A DNA stretch of 64,000 nucleotides from Crocodylus rhombifer (Eukaryota; Chordata; Crocodylia; Crocodylidae): the NCBI GenBank assembly GCA_038503035.1, contig JAVSML010024021.1, positions 831,259 to 895,258 on the forward strand. Direction: 5' to 3'. The notes beneath the pieces are model-generated. The model was not told where the DNA came from. It was given only the letters and a program-made list of their open reading frames with translations, and made no database searches. Position 1 is the first letter of the stretch. Each line of letters begins with the position of its first letter. Of this stretch, positions 11,790 to 22,750 are shown in pieces. A program made the position numbers and the translations under genes.

Positions 11790-12110
11790 AATCGCCTTTT
11801 ATTCTACAGAGGGATGCCTCTGATAGAGCATTAGGCACTGTCCTTTTGCAGGAGGTCAGCGGAATCTCCCAGTGAGTAGCCTACACCAGCCAGAAATTGA
11901 ACCCACAGGAAAGAAGGTATGCTACAGTAGAATGTGAATGCTTAGCCATAAAATGGGGCATTAACTACTAATGGTATTCCTTGCTAGGGCATGAGTTCAC
12001 CTTTATAACTGACCAAGCCCCGCTGAGGTGGCTTAAAACTAAACAGATGGACAATGTGCACATCACCCGACTTTGCAAACTTTTCACTTTAATATCGAGT
12101 ATAATCAGGG
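11790..12110 (+). pseudogene. rnh: Gypsy RNase H remnant
   Basis: RNase H removes template RNA during reverse transcription. Motifs visible in scattered frames are LQRDASDRALGTVLLQE (first catalytic aspartate), RRYATVECECLAI (catalytic glutamate) and FTFITDQAPLRWLK (third aspartate). It follows the reverse transcriptase as expected. Stops and frame changes are present. The remaining bases up to 12,252 hold no further domain. Confidence 0.75.
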
Positions 12111-12252
12111 AAAACTAATATGGTTTCAGAATTTTTTTTGAAATGCTTTGAAGAACAGTTGGGGAAACAAGACCACTCAGGTGAAGTGAGCCCCATGGCT
12201 TTCCCAATGAGGATCCACCTAACAGTGATTTAAAGGAGAAGGCATATGTAAA

Positions 12253-13023
12253 GGTCGGGGATACCTGCTCAAAGGAGAGTCCCAGCCAGAGGGGTCAGTC
12301 CAGCTGTAGCAGCACACCTCCCAATCCACTCTAGTGCAGCCTTATCAGCTCACTGGGTCAACCAGATTGATTTAATTAAGCTGCTGGGAGCTATTTCTGG
12401 CCCCAGGCACTGGTGAGGAGACAGAAAGTAAAGGAAAGAAAGAGGGGTCTGCAGTGAGGGTAAATGTCCACCTGCCAACCAGGACTGAAGTCCTTGGGAA
12501 CAGGGCAACAGACTCATAAGGTCTTTATTGCTTAGATGAGGTCATAGAAAATAAGAAAAAAAATGTTTCCATGTTAATTGGCTGCCACAGCCTGCAATCG
12601 AGCTAGTGGGATGCCAATTACTGGAAAAAAAAAAAAAGAAGAGAGATGCTCAATCATGGCTTTTGGCAATCAAGAGTGTGTGGATTGAAGATAAAGAGAA
12701 AGGCATGTAGCCACCAGGGACCCCAAGATTATGGGGTAAGATAGATACACGGACATAAGAACTTTATTTTTTTTTCTTTTTCTTTGCAAAGAGTGTTTTT
12801 TGTGTTTTTTTTTATTGTGCCTGTCCTTGCATTTTTGGGGTAAGCGGCAGTCAGCTCTAGGTCAGGGAATTACCACTCCTCCCTAATTCAATCAAGTCAT
12901 CAAAGTCATGGCAGGTGAGATAATACACTGACCTAGATTGACCAACTGGTGCTGACCTGGTGTAAAAAAAGGGAAGTGAATGTCAAAGGGATGCAGACAC
13001 CCATACACCGTGATATCTTGACA
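12253..13023 (+). mobile_element. 3' LTR of gypsy element
   Basis: This ~770-bp segment is a diverged direct repeat of the LTR at 8,002-8,986 but lacks the CR1 insert. It starts GGTCGGGGATACCTGCTC and ends near TCTTGACA. The divergence, with many substitutions and small indels, indicates an old insertion. It includes an A-rich tract near 12,629 and a T-rich tract near 12,768. Confidence 0.8.
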
Positions 13024-13575
13024 GACTGCCAGAAATCTCTTACTGCTTCTGGCAAGCCTATGGCTTCCGATTATAATTATAAGCATAATTGTTTCAGTTT
13101 ATGAGATTTGGCTCTCAGTTGAACAAGGGTCACAAATCAGCTGTCTTCAGGGGAAGCTGTCATGATATGTGGATACAATGTTTCTCCTCAGAATACTATC
13201 TTTTCTCAGTTGACTATTTTGTTACTGCTTTAAATTTTTAAGCTTTATTATCCTTAGCTTGTAAATTGGACTTGCAATCATGCACTGATGTTAGATTAAA
13301 TGCTTTTGATAGTCATTATGACAATTCCAATATTTCTTAACAAAATGTTAGGGGAATACTTTGAAATTTTATCCATGCTTAGGAACAGCAGATCTGGCAA
13401 AGTAAACTGCAACCTATGGCTAGAAATAGATGTTGACAAATGAAGTGGATTGGCTGTGCCAGGATATGTCATCACACAGCTGATCCACTTCACTGATCCT
13501 GTTGCCATGCTCATTCATGCTGTGAGAGAACGGGTAACACATTTTCCTGGGACTTGTACACAGAAGCAGGCCACT
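13024..13575. other. Non-coding DNA, nothing recognised
   Basis: AT-rich sequence between the gypsy LTR and a degenerate tandem repeat. No CR1 continuation is visible here, which matters for interpreting the CR1 fragment left of the gypsy element. Confidence 0.5.
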
Positions 13576-13577
13576 CC

Positions 13578-13998
13578 TTAGGAATTCCCACATAGGAAAA
13601 TGCCCCTCAACCCTTGGGAGCACATGCTTTTCCCCACTTACCAAGATAGGATTTCCAGAGGGGATCGCAGTAAGTAAGGAAAGATGAAGATTTCCCTAAA
13701 GATATGTCCCAGAGATTCCAGGGATCTGTCTCAGTAATGGAAATCCCAAACTTTCCAACTGGGGTCTCTGGGGTGCCCCTCATCTCTGCAAGCAGAGAAA
13801 CCTTGACTTTCCCCACTTACCAAGGCATGCCCTGGAGATTCCAAGGCACATTTTGGTTAAATGAAGAAACCTCAGAATTTCCCACTTACCGTGATGCATC
13901 CTTGAGTTTCTGGGGATGTGTCTTGGGTAAAGCTGGACAGGTATTCCCAGCACTTGAGAGGCCTGACCCTGTGTGGGAATTCCTGGGGTGCACAGGAT
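13578..13998. repeat. Degenerate ~60-bp tandem repeat
   Basis: A pattern close to TTTCCCCACTTACC recurs near 13,583, 13,628, 13,691, 13,752, 13,808 and 13,878. Each is followed by phrases like AGAGATTCCAGGGATCTGTC and GTCTTGGGTAA. Spacing runs from 45 to 70 bases, so units have drifted. Chance open frames on both strands are by-products of the repeat. Confidence 0.55.
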
Positions 13999-14456
13999 AG
14001 GGGAACTTAAGCCCCTAGAGCATGTGCTCAGGGTGGCCGACTAGCACAGGCAGCTCTGGGCTGCCTTCAGTCTTGAGCCATAAAATACACAGATGTCCAC
14101 CACTACATACTGGTACAAATTGATACCACTTCCATCATGGCCAATGTCTGTGGCCTAACAGAGGGTGCAGACATCTGTTTGCTTGTATTTTGTGCCTTCA
14201 AAAATGTTTTTGTAGCAGCTCAAAAACAAGAGAAGGTGATTTTCTGTTTCTGCCTTTGAGTGAATCTGTAAGTTGCCACCCTGCCCTGACTTCTGCCTAA
14301 ACTCAGATTAACACAGCTACTACCCATCTCCAATATTGTTTTGTTGGTAAAAGTTGATAGATTGAGGTCACCTTGTTGATCACCTGCTAAGGCTTGATTT
14401 GGGGGCAGTCCCTTTGAATGTTCCACTGTAAAGATCAATATTGCTTCTATCTAGTA
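13999..14456. other. Non-coding DNA, nothing recognised
   Basis: No gene, tandem structure or repeat end that I can name. Confidence 0.5.
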
Positions 14457-15259
14457 CTGGCTAGTAGGGGGTGTGCAAAAGGGGCTGTGTTCAATTTGGA
14501 TTTGGTCCAAATCGGGAGCAGTGATTTGATTCGTTGATTCAGATCACTGTCCTGATTCAATTTAGCTGAACCTGAAGATACGATGCTGATTCAGAGAATC
14601 AGCAATTCGGCCATAGACATAGCTTTAAATGACTTTTTCTACATACCTTGAGGTACCAGGTATGGCTTATGAATGCTGTGATGGTGGGGCGGATGGAGAA
14701 TCCCACAGGAGCACTGGGCCCTCTCCTCCCCCGTGTACTTGGCAGTGAACCCGGAAGTGAACTGGAAATACTTCTTGCCTCTACTTCCAAGTCCAACTTT
14801 GAGCATGCACCCTTCCAGCTTGTCAATTGGCTTTGTGGGGGGGGGAACCCTGGGTGCCTCCCCACACTCGGGAGGCACCAGTCACCAAGCTACCGGGTGG
14901 GGGTGGGGAATCCCCTGCACGCTGTGGTGGACCTGGAAGTGGACCGGAAGTCCTTCTGGTCCACTATCAGGTCCACTGCCAAACATGCTGGGGACCCCCC
15001 TGCACTCCCGTGGAGTGTTCCATTCGGCCCCAGCATCTCAGCATTCATGAGCCACCTTGAAGTATGTAGAAAAAACATTTAAACCTGTGTCTATGTTCAA
15101 ATCATCGAATCTTTCTGAATCTCGTTGAATCAGTTTGGAGAGTTCCAATTAGATTCAGAGATTAAAGGGTCTCCTGATTGAATTTGGATTCAGAGATTCA
15201 GGCCAAATTTCCACTGAATCAAATCAGTGACCGAAGCATCGCACAACTCTACTGTCTAG
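14457..15259. mobile_element. hAT-type non-autonomous element, copy 1 (with target duplications)
   Basis: The element proper is 14,465-15,251. Its left end TAGGGGGTGTGCAAA pairs with the right end TCGCACAACTCTA, and the inverted similarity continues for well over 100 bases (ACATAGCTTTAAATGACTTT versus AAACATTTAAACCTGTGTCT). Flanks CTGGCTAG (14,457) and CTGTCTAG (15,252) match at 7 of 8 bases. This fits the 8-bp duplication of hAT elements. The core is GC-rich and reads through as meaningless open frames. A second copy lies at 33,276-37,040. No transposase is present. Confidence 0.8.
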
Positions 15260-15374
15260 AAACTAACAAGTTTGTTTTATGTCTTGAGATGCAAGAAAAG
15301 GGAGGCCTTTTGATTCTGCCCACTCTTTCCTTCCCCTCCCCCCATTGAGGTAATAGAAACCATAGAATAGCCAC

Positions 15375-15420
15375 TAGCCTAGTGAGAAGGGTATTCACCT
15401 GGCACATTGTGGTGGGGGGG
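15375..15420 (+). repeat. Possible SINE head fragment
   Basis: ACTAGCCTAGTGAGAAGG followed by GTATTCACCTGGCAC resembles the 5' half of tRNA-like SINEs in amniotes. No B box follows, so at best it is a fragment. Confidence 0.2.
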
Positions 15421-15803
15421 GGCCATAAACAGGGCATGAACAACCCAAATTAAAAGTTGTCAGATTCAGTATGTTTCACTGATATCCCACACAATGCATT
15501 AGAAAAGCTGCTTCAGCCTGGTGCCCTGCCTTCTTGCTGTTGGCCTGTGAGTTCTACTCTCTCAACCACTTAGTACCTTATACAAGAGTCCATTTACTTA
15601 GGATTAAGGATGGGAAGAATGTGTTCCTAATTGACTCGATTCATTTAATAAACCACTATTTACTATGGTGATGTAATTTCCTTGACATGAGACAAAGGGA
15701 GAATATAAATGGAAGGGAAGTGTGGAAATAGAGAATTCTACAATATCTTTTAGGTTATTAAAGAATGATTAGTGTGGCTGAACTGGCATGAAATGTTATC
15801 ACT

Positions 15804-15999
15804 GGGCACATCTATGTTTGTGCCTGACTGTGCAATTGCACTGCACAATCCCAGTGCCACACAGGTTGTTTCCAACTTTACTATGCAAGAGCAATGAGCT
15901 ACTGCACAGCAGTGGCAATGTCATGGTTCATGCCTATCAACACTATTTTGCCACAGGTTATCACTATAACAACACAGAGTCTCATGTAGATGCACCCTC
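15804..15999. mobile_element. Small copy of the TGTCTACATG-end element family
   Basis: The left end GGGCACATCTATGTTTG is inverted with respect to the right end CTCATGTAGATGCACCCTC. The inner CTGTGCAATTGCACTGCACA is itself palindromic. Other members in the window end with the same CTCATGTAGACACACTC phrase. It has no coding capacity. Confidence 0.5.
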
Positions 16000-17762
16000 T
16001 GAATCATAAGGACACACCAGAGTACAATAAAATAAGAAAAAAGCATTGCAACCCTTAGGGAAACACTGCTTTAAATACATGTACTTTTTATTAACCATAA
16101 ACAAATTCCAATCTTGATCCATATTGATATAAATTTTTCCATGCAATCTAACCAATTTTCTTGCACGCACCCAGTCAGGCAGGGTGCCTGTAGACATGCA
16201 GGGACACCACTTCAACCTGCTTGATTAATTGAGTATGCTGGAGCATACTAATTAGTGCATTACAGGAGCCTCTACGTCTCATGTATTCAGTGTCTTGACC
16301 AACATTTTGAAGCTCAGGATGCTAAATACATGAGATGCTGCAGCGCTTTCATTAAAGTGGAATTTGGAGCTGCTCTAATTGAAGTGCCATCTGACCCTGA
16401 GCACACCCTCAGGCCTCAAAAGCCAGAGAGAACAAGGTTCTGGAGTTATAGCCTTCACTGGTGCCACTAAAGCCTTCCCTTCTTGAACGATGGATTTCTC
16501 AGTTGCAAGCTCCTATACTCTGATCACTCCTCTGGAGTGTCTCTAACCTGAGTTCAATGGCTAATGTCAGTGGGATTGGGAAGCTGAAGATTGAGGCAAA
16601 TATTTCATGGACATGCTTAAGATTATTTCCCTGAAATAAGCTCCGTGAGTAACTGAAATTTGATATTAACCCCTGCCCTCTCTCCCACAACAAACTAAAT
16701 ATCATAAAAATAACAAGGAGTAATATGTATTTGAACTAGATTTTTTTTGAAGGTGAGTCTGTCTAAGTTTTGTGTGTTTCTTCGTAAAATGTTGCCATTT
16801 AGCAGCACAATGGCATGCTGCTTTATATACAGGACAGAAGCTCAAGTAAAATCCCTGAATCCAAATGACCCAAATAAGATGTTAATTATGAAGGGATTAA
16901 AGCTCCCTTACATAACAAAAAACTTTAAGGAGTAGGTGATAACATCCAATATAATAAAAACAACAGCCTATTTCAGCAGAAGAAATGATCTGAGGAGTAA
17001 GATGAAGGAAATGCCTAAGTGTAGCCAATTAAATGGATGAATATAAATACCCTACACTGTTGTGAAAGACATTCAAAAGGAGATGTATCTGCCAACAGGT
17101 GGCTGGGCATTAGAATAAACGTAACCAATTAGCGAAGAAACACATCCAGAGGCTGGACTCTTGAGTTCTCCTACATGCCAGTATTAGAACAGCTGGAAAA
17201 ACAAAACAAACAAACAAAAAAAACCCACACACACAAACCACGTATTCAGTCCTTTAAATTACAGATCTTGCTGTAGAGTAAAAAGAAAGATCTGCATTCT
17301 GGACATCTCCCTAGAAGATAAGCTCAGCTGGAAACTGTTCTACCTATTGTTTTCTGTGAGCCCAAATCCCAAATTGTCAGAACTGTAAACAGGTAAGCAT
17401 AAGTGATTTATCAGTTCTCAAATCTATTCTGTTTGATATAAAAAAAAAAAAGCGTGAGCAAAACCTAGCCAATCTATTTAAATGGTCCATTCCTGTTGTT
17501 TCCATTCTGCAGTTTCATGTTTGCAGCTGACTAACAAACTAAGCCCTTAAGAGAATGAGGAGTGAATCGCACTCCTCTTGGTAAAAGATCAGTACCCCGT
17601 TAAATAGTTATTCTTTCATTTTTACTTTCATGAATACCTTTCAAACCAAAGCACATAAGAGATCGTATTGCATAAATTACAGGAATGCAGAAAGTATGCA
17701 GTTTACTTTGAGAAGAGTAAGTTATCTAACTAGTTTGTTAGTTCCAAAAGAAAAGCTACACA
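16000..17762. other. Non-coding DNA with minor structure
   Basis: Near 16,236 the phrase TATGCTGGAGCATACTAATTA is a short palindrome like those inside the TGTCTACATG-end elements, so that element may reach further than marked. Otherwise AT-rich with A-runs near 17,205-17,225 and 17,440. No gene recognised. Confidence 0.45.
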
Positions 17763-17773
17763 GAGGGAGTTAT

Positions 17774-18498
17774 TGTTAAACCTCAACCCCATGTGAGGCC
17801 CAATGACTAGGGAATCCAATTGCCCATGGGATCCTGGTACTTATTAGCCACAGCAGGGGGCAAACGCCAGCACACACTGCGTTCAACTGCTTTATTAGAG
17901 TGGAGGCAACTTCAGACAGGTACAGCCACCACACACACACACACCGCAAAATACTGCTAACACCGCACAGAATATCATTGTTTCGTATATTTATACTTTT
18001 CAGTTCACGCTCATTAGCATTAACCACGCCCAGTTTCCTTCTGTTATGTCCACGGTTCCACCCCTGCATTTACATGGAATTGCCTATGCATTAGGCAACT
18101 TTCCACTCTGCACCCACATGAAGTTGTCACCCCTACTGTCTTTAGACATAGTTCTCAAAAGCCTTCTTTTATATTCTATACCCATTGGTTTCCCTTCCCT
18201 GTTTGGCTTAAGTTCCTCTACTTTACAATTAAGTACAGATAATTAACCATTTAAAGTCTTAAGTAAACAGTGCCTAGTTAAATCTCTAACTTGAAACCAA
18301 GACTCTTCAGGGTTTAGATTCAACTCAGCTCAACATGGGAAAAGAGCGGGAGAAAGAGCAGATTGCAAAAAACGCGGGAAAAAGCAAGCATTAGCAAGCA
18401 ATACACTAGCTGCAAGAAATCAGCAAAAAAAAAAAAAAAAAGGAGGGAAAATGCAAGACACACAGAGCGGGAAAATGCAAGGGTTCACCATCCTAACA
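17774..18498 (-). mobile_element. 3' LTR of ERV (minus strand)
   Basis: On the minus strand it begins TGTTAGGATGGTGAACCC and ends GAGGTTTAACA, about 725 bp, with the TG...CA ends of retroviral LTRs. A TATA-like TATAAATATA lies at 17,986-17,995 and an AATAAA poly(A) signal at 17,891-17,896 (both read on the minus strand), giving the order U3-R-U5. Just upstream of the LTR is GTGAGGGAG, a plausible polypurine tract. A solo LTR of the same family lies at 42,576-43,290. It contains a CA-type microsatellite near 17,930 and an A-run near 18,425. Confidence 0.85.
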
Positions 18499-18699
18499 CT
18501 CCCTCACAGAATTAGAATAGGCAGCAAAAGAGAAACCCAGGCGAATCTCCAGGAGTCATCACTTTCTCTGCGCAATACACTCCTTGGGCCTGGCAAAGTG
18601 TGTGGTGCTTTTGTGTACTCGGACAAAGGACTAACCCTTTTGCCTTACGATGATTGATGAGTGAAGGAGCGCTGAGGTTGGGCGATCGCCACTGGAGTC

Positions 18700-20830
18700 T
18701 CAAGGCAAAAAATATGCTGATGGATTCATTGCTAAGGGAGCTATAGGAATATCCTCTGTCTTTCCCTTAGTGTTGATTTGTAACTGTTGTGTTTACAAAA
18801 GAAGCAAACTGATTGATTCATATACAAATGCAAGTTACAAGAACAATAAAACAAAGAAATACAAAAACACTAATCATGGTCCAGGCACTAGCATGCACCC
18901 TTTTCCCCACCGAGGCCTCAGCTGCAGCAGCACCGGGTTGAGCGCCCTGTCTCCACTCCTTTTCAACTTTCATTAACTGTTGTTCTAATTTGTTCCATCC
19001 TGCAAACTGATGGCTCTAAACAGTGACTATCCAATCATGGGGAGGGTTCGGATGTGCTTGAAATTCTAAGCTCATCTCTCGAGGCCAATTAATTGGAGTG
19101 GATCTCTGTACAGTTTGACTTATAATTGATGCCCCTCTTTTATCTAGCAGCCAAATACATCCCTCCATGTCATTTAGCCATAAAGTGCAATTAGACCATA
19201 ACAAATTGGCAAATCCTTCCCAATGTACCCGGTTCCCCACTGTAATTATGTCACCATTGCTTAATAGCTTAACACAGCTAAGTTGTAGTGGTCATTTAGG
19301 CCATTCCTGCCAAAGAGTTCCTATATCCACCCAGATGTCATGAATCCAAACTAAAGGATTACAAGTCAAAAATCTGGATCCTTCAGGTGTGGCTACATCC
19401 CATACTTCTTGATGCAGTACCCAGTCCCACTGACACCCTCCTCCCACTCCCAGCATTAACAAATCGGCCCTTAGTCCAAAGTCCATCTGCTGGTCCAGTG
19501 GCTGTGAAATAGCAAAGGTCTTGTGGACATCCTTCCTAATTCAATGACCAGTAGCGTCTGAACTGCCACACAGACATCAAGGGGATAGTGGGGCTACCGT
19601 TGTCCAAATCTTTCGGTCAGAGCCCTTTCTCGATGTCTTTAATAGCACTAACAAACTGAGCACTTGGAGCCTGTTGTGTGTTGTCACATGCTTCATCCTA
19701 GGTCATATCCTTGAATCCCATAAAGGCAACCTGCAGCAAGTCTCAAGACATGGGTTACACTTGCTCCTGCATGGGAGGTCCATTGAATTGCATTCATCAA
19801 TACCCGCCTCTCTAGCCTCCAACCTTGATCTACATAAGCAATGCCATGTTCCAGTTTAGCTAAACGAGCAACAATTATCAACTCCCTTATAGGAATTCCA
19901 GACTCCCATCACCGAGTTTGCCCCATCCCAAATAGTGTTGGCAACACCTGTCCTTTTCTTAGCTGACGAGGCTGGGAATAAGTCTGGTATGGCCCATTTA
20001 GAAAGGTTTATTTGAGTTTGAGATCCTATCCTACAATTTTGGAAATAGCGTTTTATGAACCCTTCTTCTGGAGCAATTGTGATTCTCATATGAAGGATAG
20101 AGGCATTGAGCAATACTGGTCTTTCCATGGTACTATTCCACTAAGGAAAGTGATGTTTCCAATTTAGGTGCCCATCAGGGTGAGGAGTAGAGGACAATGG
20201 GGCAAGTACTGAACATGCAATACTGCTGGTGAGGGTGATGGCATTGTTGCAAACCCAATAGGATCCACACTGTGTTTCTCTGCAGCTAGTACTATGCAAT
20301 ACAGTGTGGCAACTTTGAATGTCAGAAGATTTGTCAACCACATAACAGAAACCCAGGCTTACTATAACCCATTTTTCATTAGCTAACCAACTAATATTCC
20401 ATTTTAAGATCGAAGCCCTCCATTCTGATTTCACATCAGTGCCATTAGCATACCAAGTAATTTGTCGCTCCCATCTTACTATATCTCTTTGCTGATAAAG
20501 GTATGTGGCATACCAGCCTTTTAAAAATTCATTTCGATGGGGGAGAACAATAGGTCTCTCAGTGGTTGGTTTTTCAAGGAATGGCCCTATCATTAAATTT
20601 GGTAGGTATGGCTTTACTAACTGTGGGGCTTGGTTGAAGAGAATCCTTGGGTACCAATGGCAAGACTCCAGAGCACTCCTTCGCGTTTCCATAAGGGGCA
20701 TCCTATGTATAGGGAATGAATCCCCAATAATATCCCCATCCACCATTTCCATTACAAATACCTCCCTGCCACCAAGGGATAGTTCTCTTTTTCCACCAGG
20801 GCCAACTTGCAATTTGATCTGTGGTCACAC
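18700..20830 (-). pseudogene. env: ERV envelope gene, broken
   Basis: Env carried the retroviral particle to its host cell. The surface part (about 20,830-20,000) has potential N-glycosylation sites such as NGT and NIS. A basic cleavage-like site AKKR lies near 19,952-19,965. Parts of the transmembrane subunit lie around 19,486-19,016, with Trp- and Cys-rich stretches (NCTLWLNDMEGCIWLL). A hydrophobic membrane helix (VFVFLCFIVLVTCICI) is at 18,821-18,880, followed by a short tail. About 350 codons separate cleavage site and helix, longer than usual for gammaretroviruses. Multiple frameshifts and stops leave only fragments. Assignment rests on position, glycosylation, cleavage site and helix, not on a clear family match. 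Confidence 0.6.
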
Positions 20831-21099
20831 AGTGCCCAGTGGAATCCAAGAATTTAGCATCAGAATTCGTGAGGTGACATCCATAAGACCCTCAAAACAT
20901 TTAAAAGAGGGGGAATTAGCCTGAACAGCCATTAACTTGTGACTACTTGAAAGGGAGGCCACAGGCAGCTCAACTGTCAGTTTACATTGGTTGATAGTGG
21001 GTTCAGGGCCATTGGGATAAAAGGACTCTCCAATATCATACTTCGGGTGATCGATGTCATCACCTGCAAAAAAGGATTTAGAAGAAATGCAAGTTTAAC

Positions 21100-21358
21100 A
21101 TACCCTTCAATTAGTGGAAGGGTCCAACTGAAGATCCAACAGACACTTTAGCCCGAAGTTGTTGCTGTCCACTTCATCCTGACAATGTTCCTTCAAATTC
21201 TGCAAAATAAAATTGTCCTTTTCTTCGGACTGATTAGACTTAAGCTTATACAACTTTACCTGGGACCAATGGGCCCACCAGGTCCCTTTTTGTGGACCTT
21301 CTAGCTGAACCAGGCTAGGGCCTAGCTTAGCTATCACAGGATAAGGATCTTCCACTAG
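21100..21358 (-). pseudogene. pol: ERV integrase C-terminus
   Basis: The minus frame reads DPYPVIAKLGPSLVQLEG and then WWAHWSQVKLYK, the small beta-barrel region at the end of retroviral integrases. Everything that should precede it (rest of reverse transcriptase, RNase H, integrase finger and core) is absent. It abuts reverse transcriptase sequence within a few bases, so a large internal deletion joined the two near 21,360. Confidence 0.65.
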
Positions 21359-21359
21359 C

Positions 21360-21800
21360 CTTGGGAAAAGCCAGAGACGCAGGTGCCTGAATAGTGGGGG
21401 TGCATTGTGGTATCCCTATGGCAAATCAGGTCCAAACAAACTGCAATCCTTGCCATTTTCCATTGGTCCTCTGGATGAACTGAAAGACTCCAAAAGCCAT
21501 TACTGATATCCAAAACAGAAAACCATTGTGCAGAATTAGTTAGCTGACTGACTGCTTGGGGGAATAGAGCTACTACTATTGTCATGAGGGTCAACACATT
21601 TAATTTTCTGTAATGGACAGTCACCAAATACCATTCAGTTTCCTCACTGGCCATACTGGAGAAATAGCAGGGGAAACCTGAGGTTGAATAATTTTGTGCT
21701 CCCATAAAATTTGATTACCATTGAAGTATCCTGGACTGCTTCTTGAGGAACTGGATACTGCAATGATCGGGGGGATCTTTCCCTGGAATGCAAATTGGCT
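21360..21800 (-). pseudogene. pol: ERV reverse transcriptase, N-terminal half
   Basis: Motifs on the minus strand in order are YPVPQEAVQD, VHYRKLNVLT, FPQAVSQL, and the palm motif WFSVLDISNGFWSLSVHPED (near 21,475-21,535), holding the first catalytic aspartate. GYHNAPP-like residues follow in another frame. The catalytic YxDD box and all later parts are deleted. Stops and frameshifts occur. The DISNGFW form of the palm motif differs from typical gammaretroviruses and is closer in style to class III/spuma-like or epsilon-like elements, but I cannot place it firmly. Confidence 0.75.
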
Positions 21801-22235
21801 CCTGACCTTTTAACAACTGAGCATCCAGATTGGCAGCAGTCCACACTTCCCCAAATTCTTCCCAACCAGCAGGGATGGTTGCAGCTTTTAAAGTTTTGAT
21901 GGAGTGGCAAGCCAATTCCATAGGTTGTTGAGCTGGGTTTCTGTCCACCCAGACATGTTGATTATCCAGGTCAATACAGCAATGTTTTAACAAGGGCATT
22001 CCAATAATACTGAGGGAGGGGTGGCACATCCAGTCCAATTGAAACTTTCGCACCTGTTATTGCAAGTCGTTCATTGATACTGAATGAGGCACCTGCCAAC
22101 CCTGACTAGTTCCCCCTGAAAAAGAAAAAAAAAAGCTTTATTTCCTGATCTTTGGGTGAAATAACCTTACTAAAATTTAGCATGGATCCAGTATCTAATA
22201 GAAGAACTTCAGGTGCCCCTCCTTCCACCCAGTCC
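21800..22235 (-). pseudogene. pro: ERV protease and linker to reverse transcriptase
   Basis: The minus frame contains LLLDTGS at about 22,184-22,204, the active-site triad of retroviral aspartic proteases. Further on come LSIIGMPLLKHCCIDLDN and a linker leading into the reverse transcriptase. An A-run near 22,119-22,134 and stop codons interrupt it. It lies between gag remnants and pol as expected. Confidence 0.65.
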
Positions 22236-22269
22236 CAGATCCGTGGTCTCCTGTCCTGTTTAAATTGAA

Positions 22270-22750
22270 ATGGGAAACAGTGGCTGAGACCATTGGAGGT
22301 GCGGCCTCAGTCTAAAATGGACGGGGATGGGGGTGCAAGTTCAGAAGTGAGGGTAAGCACTCGAGGGGCAGGCCAGGGAGTACCACATTGGGAACAGGTT
22401 TCTCAGCATGCAAAATTCAGAGCCCTTGAGGACAAACCCCATCCCCAGAGAGGCGCAGCTGAGGACCCTTTTTGATTTGATCCCTTCCCTGTGCATCATT
22501 TTGGTGCTGGGAGTGATCATAAGACCCCTTAGCTAGAGAACCTGCAAATTTGGCAGCCAAGCTTTCCACCATCTTCTCTAAATGTTTCAGCTGTTGCCTA
22601 GACTCAGCTGCTTCATGAACCTGCCTGCTGCAATCACCACCAAGCCTCTGTCTTTTCAAGGTAGCAATGCAAATTATCCATCCGCAACACTCCCAACTGC
22701 ATTTCCAACATAAAGAATAATTCAGGAGGGACCAGCTGCAGCCAAGCAGC
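22270..22750 (-). pseudogene. gag: ERV gag remnant (middle and C-terminal part)
   Basis: Minus-strand fragments read LFAAWLQLVPPELFF, LGVLRMDNLHCYLEK and QQLKHLEKMVESLAAKFAG in different frames, consistent with gag helices and a coiled coil. No intact zinc knuckle could be found. It is upstream of the protease. On its upstream side the sequence switches to an inverted block, so the N-terminal part of gag is displaced. Confidence 0.5.

Noticed and set aside
14599..15082. Open frames up to 144 codons
   Set aside because: They lie fully inside the hAT element, and equivalent frames are not kept in the second copy.
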